NCBI GenBank assembly: GCA_013433145.1
Contig: CM024183.1
Coordinates: forward strand, 7,483,703-7,547,702
Length of the DNA: 64,000 nt
Reading direction: 5' to 3'
Source of the DNA: Ascaris suum
Taxonomy: Eukaryota > Nematoda > Chromadorea > Rhabditida > Ascarididae
The position numbers and the translations under genes were made by a program. Shown piece by piece: positions 58,060 to 64,000 of this stretch (position 1 is its first letter; every line of letters starts with the position of its first letter). The notes beneath the pieces were generated by a model, which did no database searches, was not told the origin of the DNA, and saw only the letters and a program-made list of their open reading frames with translations.

Positions 58060-59810
58060 ACAGGGCTAACAGCTCAACGGCCATCGAGCCGTTCGCCACA
58101 CATAACGCAAATTATCGCTACAATACCACTGTCAAAATTAACAGCAATATTCTTTCAAAGATTAATAGTTCAACAATGAGTCACTTTCACAGATGACGAA
58201 CAGAGATTGGTCATAATTCGAAACTATCTGAATGGTGAAGCAGAGTCGATTTGTAGCGGTTACGAGCGGGCAAACGTAGAGTCACGTTGGAGCCATCTCA
58301 CCTGCTCAGCCCCAAATGTCCCAGACTGACGGTAACTCCACTAAGTGGGGAGGAATAGAAGAATAGTTTTATCCGTTTCCAAAAGCTCTTATATACGAAG
58401 TGGATTACCTTTATATCGGTATTCAAATATTCATAGAATGAAACGTTCTGAGCAGTTTAACACAAAACATTCAAACGAGAACATTTCGGAACCCTCTTTT
58501 TGTTGGATTTTCCACTATACTTCCTTCAGTAAAGATGTTGTTTTGATATGACGAGTTCTCTTTGCGTCGTATTTGAAATAAAAACATTTGCAGCGAAAAT
58601 ATAAAAAAGCTTTTCGACAAATGACTATTTCATAGAGTTATTGTAGGATTACTTAAATTACTCCGATTTAAAGAAGACAAAAGCGTCTTGTGTTTATAAT
58701 AAGCGCTTAGAAGTTAACGGTGCGAATAAACGCAATGTTTTGCTTGTTCAAGAAGAAACATGCGAATAGATGCATGGGAAAGCGATTGACCGATGAGAAC
58801 GAGATCTCGACTCTCTTATCTTTCAAAGTTTACTCAGAGAGATATATCATAACTCTATTCTCATTGAACATTCTTTGTTCTGACTCGATCTGCATATAAT
58901 CGACTGCTGGGAAGTTATTGGGGACGGGGTTCTACAACGTTCCCATATATGGCGCTCGCTTCAACATGAGCTCCAAACCAGAGGACTCAACAACGCTCCG
59001 CTCTGCACGACTCGGTACCACAATGCTTCGTTCCAAAAAGTTTCGCACCACTCGACCTTTTTCATATAGTTGCGAATGTAAACTGGGGACAGAATTTGCT
59101 TTCATTGTTCAAAAATGGTGCTGCGTTCACAATGAGATTTTAAAGCTTGTTGCAACTGCGACTGTAGTGGAAATTTCTCCTTGGGTGAATGATGCCGTTT
59201 GGGTTGCAGGGAGCGTTCACTGGATAATACAGAGTGAGTGAAACGAATGAAGAGGGTGAGGTTTCGGCGTGGGATGTCGATGCGCCAGACGTGGGGCTAT
59301 GGTGAGCCTTTTAGCCCCATTGCTGATGGCCGCTATTGAGCGTTGGCGCCCGCGGGAGAAATTCTCTTTGGAGCGATTGCTCGGAAGCGGCGATTTCTGG
59401 TCCGCTGAGCCGCGGAGTCGATTTGACAGATCCCTGATTCGTCCACTCGCCCCGTTTCCTTCAGTCCCTTCGATGCCCGCTTTTATGCATGAAAATCGTC
59501 TGGAGACAAGCGTGGTTTCTCATCCCTTGGGAATTGAAACGAACGCCTGTACCGAAGTGTTTCTGTGAACGGAGATGCAGGTCTTCGGTAGAAAGGGAGA
59601 GTGCTCGGCGATGAGATAAAGGGCCTGTGTCGCGGAGAAACGCGACGAAATGTATAGGTGGCAGCAAGGGGGGTCGCGGGCTTTGCAACAGTACAGAAAA
59701 GGAGACTAAGATACGGCACAGAAACTTAAGTACATTTAGAAAGAATGACAAGAATGGGAGGAGATATAGAGTCCTCTCACAACAGTGTGGGGATTCCATG
59801 TTTCCTTTCC
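58060..59810. other. Intergenic, no recognised gene
   Basis: Open frames at 58,918-59,241 (107 codons) and 59,269-59,568 (99 codons) have ordinary composition and no recognisable family; adjacent phases are also open because the segment is G+C-rich. It probably consists of interspersed repeats. Confidence 0.3.
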
Positions 59811-59813
59811 CAC

Positions 59814-59855
59814 AAAATCCCAGCGAAATCTTTCTATTCGTTTCGCTGGAATTTT
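59814..59855. repeat. Hairpin, 15-bp stem
   Basis: AAAATCCCAGCGAAA (59,814-59,828) and TTTCGCTGGAATTTT (59,841-59,855) are complementary with one mismatch around a 12-base loop. It may be the centre of an inverted-repeat element; the flanks do not extend the stem. Confidence 0.7.
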
Positions 59856-59859
59856 ATTT

Positions 59860-60895
59860 CGTCTCTTTCGCCGATTGACGTGACAGCCCACATGGGCATC
59901 ACGTGCACCAGGGAGTGCGCGGATGCTCACTTTCCGCCGGATTTTCACAACATAGCCGTTTTTTGCTTTCACGGCATTTTTCCCTTGTTCCTTTCCTTTC
60001 TTTTCTCCATTTTATTTATTTCGCAAGGTTCGCGACAGCAACGTTGGTAACTGACATTCGGCGACAACGCTGCTTGTAGACAATTCTTTCGTTTACAATC
60101 GATCAATTCCTTTCATTGGTATTATTTTCCGTACTTTTAGAACTTATAGACGAATGGATAACCCTTAAAACATCTGTTGCCCTGCAAAAGCGTGAACGTC
60201 GCGCGGAGAACAACGTCGAATTATTCCTCCCGGTCCCCGATTGAACGGTGGCGTGGCTTTTATAGTGTCACTTAATTCTGTCGTTCCCATCGACAGTTAT
60301 TGGTTATCTTGATGCCGATGTTGTTGGTTAGCTTTTGTCGAAGTGTGCTGTGAGAGCATTCGAAGCCTTAGTCATACTGTCTTGACTTTGCGGCTGTCGT
60401 GAATTTGTCGATCGAAGATTGTTTCGATAACATCCACATCAGGTGCTGTTCATCATACGAGACATGAAACACGTTTAGCATTGTAACGGACGGAACACTA
60501 GCAATGACGCTCACAGAGCTGAACGATGAGGTGCCCTAGCAAACAGTAGGTGTCCTTTGACCCGACAACGCATCATGTCGTCTAACGCTGAGGAGGGAGG
60601 CGATAATCTCCTCCTACCCGGTCGAAAGTTGATGTGCCTTTCGCAGTGTCGTTTACCTCTCACCTACTGGATCTCGCCTGGAACACCTGAGATGAGGAAA
60701 TTCTCAAAAAGAGCTTTGAGAGAACAAGCGCACCTTGTTAAGTTTCGCGGTCACCGCGCAGGATTCGCTGGGAATGATTATGTCGCAATCTCGAACCAGT
60801 TCTGTGATTCACCTTTAAATTGTTTACCTATAAGCGTCGCCAAATGGATGCTATTGTAATGATAGCCTAGTCGATTGCAAATGTTTGGATGTATC
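59860..60895. other. Intergenic, no recognised gene
   Basis: A 100-codon plus-strand frame at 60,557-60,859 shows no family resemblance. I see nothing else to annotate. Confidence 0.3.
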
Positions 60896-60896
60896 T

Positions 60897-60983
60897 ATTG
60901 TTACCAATTTAATTCAAAGAAATGTTATTCAAAGAAATGTTTAATTCAAAGAAAAGAAAAGAAGTGAAATATTGTTACCAATG
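60897..60983. repeat. Short tandem repeat between two ATTGTTACCAAT words
   Basis: Three copies of TTCAAAGAAA with short spacers lie between direct repeats of ATTGTTACCAAT (about 60,898 and 60,971). It may mark slippage near the start of the LTR-like segment that follows. Confidence 0.5.
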
Positions 60984-60984
60984 A

Positions 60985-61200
60985 AAGCGCTTATTCTGCC
61001 CCTATTGCGACTATGTTGCACATCTACGTCAAATTAAACATTGTTGTCGCTTTAATTCTGATTATAACATGCACGTTATTGTCACTATATAAGCAGCGCC
61101 TTTGTCTCAATAAACGTTCTTCCTTATCTCTCGTCGGCGTCCCTCCACCAGGCCTTCCTCCCTGCTCAGCCCAGGCCTTCTTTCCCGAAAATCGCCACGT
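60985..61200 (+). promoter_or_regulatory. LTR-like promoter/polyadenylation segment before the plus-strand Gag
   Basis: CTATATAAGCAGCGCC (TATA at 61,086) is followed by TCTCAATAAACG (AATAAA at 61,109-61,114), the same arrangement as in the other LTR-like segments. About 85 bases later comes TGGTGCCCGAGATGAAG (61,201 on), where a primer-binding site starting TGG would be expected before Gag. It is the best candidate for the 5' LTR of the element at 61,230, though its sequence is not clearly the same as the LTR family at 57,825 and 62,565. Confidence 0.45.
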
Positions 61201-61229
61201 CTGGTGCCCGAGATGAAGCCAATCACCTC

Positions 61230-62560
61230 TGAGGTGATGTCGGGACCTGTCCTCAACCACTGGCCCCAACACGGGCTAGACTCGTCCGTATTCCAGGCTA
61301 CAAGAAGCTGCCGATCGGCGATGTCGAATCACTTCATGAGCTGCGGACGGAGCTGAAACACCATATCGCCCGCATCTCCAGGATCGCCGACCTGATCAGT
61401 AAGAAAAATGACGAATGGGCGCAGCTGATTCAAACATCCCCCTAATCGCGCCAAGGGTGAAGAAGAACTGTACGAAGAAATGACATGAAGTGAAGGGAAC
61501 TTCCTGGAAGTACGGCTCCGAAGCCAAGAGAAACTGCAGGAACCTCGAGAAAATCTCGACGAAGTCAATCAACAACTACGGGAGTATGACGAAAATCGAA
61601 GTGGTATCAAACGTGATACTAGCCAGGGAGAAGAACCAGCATAAAACCACGATAAATAACATAGGCCGCCATTCAACACAATCAACGCCAGCGCCAACGT
61701 CCAGAAATACGATACGACCAACCCGCCAGCAACACCCGGACTTGCTTTACCAACGCAACAGCTGCCAATTTATGCAGGTGATCCATTGCGCTTTAATGAA
61801 TTCTGGGATTTCTTTCGCGATGCGGTCCACAGACAAAATATATTTTAAGTGCAAAAGTATCACTATCTACTTGGATGCTTAAAAGGACGTGCTCATGCCG
61901 CCATCGAAGGTTTATCGGTCACCTCTGCCAATTATTTAGGAGCTGTGGGCATAATCAACCGTCACTTTGGAAACCTAAATACTATAAAACTCCCTTTTTA
62001 TGACCAGTTACGAAAGGTTCCTGTATGTACTATGCGCACAAGTGATTTACGTAGTACGCTTGAAGCGGCTGAAAAATGTTGTCGCCAATTAAAAGCTCTT
62101 GGGAAGACATAAATCAAACAAATATCGCTCTCATCATCTAAGAAAACTTACCCCACGCTATTCTCGTAGAGCCAGGCCGAGAAAAAACGGCTGGATGAAA
62201 TTTGGCAAACTGACGAAAACTACTTAAGGCTGTCAACAGAAACGTCATTATTAGGGAGGAAGCACAAGACATAATCCAAAACGCACCTGCGGACAACAAG
62301 ATTCAAGAGCACACCGAGGTATCTTCACCAGTCCGAAGAGAAAACTTTTCCGTTTTACAAAGTCATCGGGAAACACGAATCGCGAATTACATCCCTGCGT
62401 TTTCTGCCACGGCCCCCATCTCAATGAAGCATGCGTTGTTTATCGAACAGTAGAATAAAGACTACAACGTATCCGTGTTTTAAATCTATGCTACAAATGT
62501 CTCTCGAACACACGCTCCGCCCAACAGTGCACATAATCACGAACATGCATTCACTGTGCG
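61230..62560 (+). pseudogene. Degenerate BEL/Pao retrotransposon Gag with zinc knuckles
   Basis: Plus strand, broken by several stops and frame changes. In order: a helical N-terminal part (ISRIADLISKKNDEWAQLI, about 61,370-61,440); the DUF1759 Gag domain with LPIYAGDPLRFNEFWDFF (about 61,758-61,815) and, after a stop near 61,846, VQKYHYLLGCLKGRAHAAIE and VGIINRHFGN (61,849-61,975); then cysteine knuckles CVFCHGPHLNEACVVY (from 62,396) and LCYKCLSNT (about 62,486-62,512), ending THE/CIHC-like near 62,550. This order is that of BEL/Pao Gag in animals. No protease, reverse transcriptase or integrase follows: an LTR-like segment begins almost at once (62,565). Confidence 0.8.
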
Positions 62561-62564
62561 TGTC

Positions 62565-62815
62565 GAGAAGAAGAAGCGAATACTAAGAATTGCGAAGATG
62601 CCGTCATCGGCTAACGCTTCGGAAAAAACCATTGATAAGATCCAAAATCGTTCTCCTTCTCAAGTCGTTTTGACTTGGAAGTGTTTATTTCCCAGACTTT
62701 TGAATTCTTCAAAACAAAATTGTGATTTATCTATCAAAACGTTTGTCTTTAAGTAAACTGTATAAAAACGCCGCTCTATGTCAATAAATTCATTCTTCGT
62801 CCAACTGCGGCCCTT
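62565..62815 (+). repeat. LTR-like segment, family copy 2
   Basis: Starts in the GAAGAAGAAGCGAATAC / GCCGTCATCGGCTAACG stretch shared with 57,825, and carries GTATAAAAACGCC (TATA at about 62,761), then TCAATAAATTCATTC about 20 bases later. Its first ~100 bases also match the reverse complement of 63,780-63,912. It directly follows the Gag remnant and may be its 3' LTR. Confidence 0.62.
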
Positions 62816-62829
62816 AGCCAAAGTGGGCA

Positions 62830-63455
62830 ACATCACAATAGAGCACTTCGCGCGCATACGCTATGAGTACTGATAATAAACAAGTTACGTTCATAAATAA
62901 GCATGACTTTAGCCACACAAGAAATACAAGAAATCAAAGAGTCTGCAGCAACCGTATGGATTTCACATATCACATTTATTCACTTATTTAAAGACAAATA
63001 CTTTGATAGATAATTCACGTTTTTGTTTTGAGACGAATTCATAAATCCGAGAAATAAGTACTTCTGTTGAACAAAACGAATAGATTTAAGGACGCATCAG
63101 AGAGCAAGACGAAGTCGTAGTTGGGCCGCAATCGTTTAGGGGAGCAAGGTGGACTCGGAGTTTCTTTCGCCCACCCCACTAGTCAGCTGGGGCTGCTTAT
63201 ATGCAGCTGCAGCCGACAGTGGACTTTGATCCGAGTGTTAGCCGATCTAAAAACATCGGCCGACACTGGGAACAACGTCGCGGAAATTTTTGAAATCTTG
63301 CGACGTTGTAGTCGGAATGTTTTCGCGACGGGCGCACAATGCTAAGTGCACTATGCGTGTCGCGAGAGCGAAGAGAAAGAGGCAAAATAGTTTAATCTCT
63401 GCCAAACTATTTTACCGTAAAATAAAATTTATACTGCAGAATCATTGTAGTCGTA
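62830..63455. other. Unassigned sequence, probably repeat-derived
   Basis: No gene recognised. The words CACTATGCGTGTCGCGAG near 63,347 resemble CACTGTGCGTGTCGAGAAG at 62,554, so part of this stretch probably belongs to the same element family. Confidence 0.35.
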
Positions 63456-63460
63456 GAAGC

Positions 63461-63640
63461 AAAATATTCGTCTTCGACGATGAATCGCTCGGGCTTCTGG
63501 TGTCGATTAGGTGCCGCTAAATCAAAATATTCGTCTTCATCGACGAATCGCTCGAGTTTCCGGTAACGACCAGGCGCCGCCAAAGAAGATATTCGTTTTC
63601 GTCAATGAACAGCTCAAGCTTCCCATGGTGATGTGAAATA
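63461..63640 (+). repeat. Three tandem ~63-bp repeats
   Basis: Units start at 63,461, 63,524 and 63,586 with A(A/G)ATATTCGT(C/T)TTCG/ATC and share GAATCGCTCG and a G+C-rich end; the third is the most diverged. They lie just before CTATATAAACAGC (TATA at about 63,660), a layout like enhancer repeats ahead of an LTR promoter. Confidence 0.7.
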
Positions 63641-63754
63641 CCTATGACGTATTGAGGGCTATATAAACAGCTCTCAAAACGGCTAGTGCTCTCTCTCTTA
63701 TTTCGACTGCTGTATCGTTGCTCTTCACTCATAACTGTATTCAATCCGCCGTCG

Positions 63755-63912
63755 TTGCCACCTTTTCCTTTATACTGCGCTTCGTCGCCACAAATTCTAA
63801 GTTAAGACGAATTGAGAAAGAGAAAATTTTTTGGATCTTGTCAGTGATTGTTTTGCGAATCGTCAGCTGATAACGGCATCTTCGGCATGTTTAGCATTCG
63901 CTTCTTCTCGAT
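63755..63912 (-). repeat. LTR-like segment, family copy 3 (inverted, partial)
   Basis: The reverse complement reads GAAGCGAATGCTAAACATGC, then GAAGATGCCGTTATCAGCTGACG and, farther on, GACAAGATCCAAA and CTTTCTCAA, matching the first ~100 bases of 62,565-62,815 in order. The rest differs, but it reaches a TATAAAGG (minus strand, about 63,765). It is in the opposite orientation to copies 1 and 2. Confidence 0.55.
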
Positions 63913-64000
63913 AGTCTGGTTAAAGCAAGAGTGGAAGGATATTTGCAACAAGTTAAAGCATCAGACCCGATGAAGATTGCCTAAAACAGCTGCAAACACC
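63913..64000. other. Right edge of window
   Basis: The last 88 bases show no feature I can name. Confidence 0.3.

Noticed and set aside
58918..59568. Two plus-strand frames of about 100 codons
   Set aside because: Local G+C-rich sequence keeps several phases open; no domain seen.

Overview
The window is eukaryotic. It is A+T-rich, with short coding exons separated by introns of a few hundred bases to about 1.7 kb, T-rich acceptors ending TTTCAG, long homopolymeric G runs and BEL/Pao-type retroelement debris. Together these point to a nematode, most likely a clade V strongylid (hookworm or Haemonchus type). The species call is inference.

Bases 1-23,220 hold one gene on the plus strand, entered in progress. 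I could chain 22 exons (1510 to 23219) in which every splice phase closes, giving an open frame of about 1,120-1,160 codons ending in TGA. The product is an almost continuous alpha-helical coiled coil with a short Ser/Thr-rich, then acidic, C-terminal tail. The sequence around exons 17-18 ([17 protein letters not shown], then ELYRNCARLQQQVAQLEMD) is what I would expect of rootletin (CROCC; C. elegans che-10), the filament protein of the ciliary rootlet. Three of its introns appear to start with GC instead of GT. The 5' end lies left of the window.

Bases 23,220-24,770 are intergenic, with a MITE-like inverted repeat (24,059-24,202) and a 45-bp tandem duplication. Bases about 24,775-43,485 are a very large minisatellite of a 16-bp pyrimidine-rich monomer (consensus near ATTTTGATCTTCCCTC). 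Its variants are ordered into higher-order blocks, including a ~3.27-kb block repeated in tandem. At about 43,490 the array flips: 43,490-44,960 carries the same monomer in the opposite orientation and is more diverged. Charged minus-strand reading frames inside the array are a by-product of the repeat and I do not call them genes.

Bases 45,000-64,000 contain no gene I can recognise. They hold degenerate retroelements: a reverse-transcriptase fragment with a YVDD box (minus strand, 52,029-52,525), two broken BEL/Pao Gag copies (minus 56,700-57,442; plus 61,230-62,560), LTR-like segments with TATA and AATAAA signals, one such family in three copies (57,825-58,050; 62,565-62,815; inverted at 63,755-63,912), and several small tandem repeats. 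One dispersed repeat links the last part of this region (50,660-50,806) with an intron of the rootletin-like gene (20,535-20,668).

The layout therefore is one conserved cilium-structure gene, next to an inverted-junction satellite array and a graveyard of retroelements.
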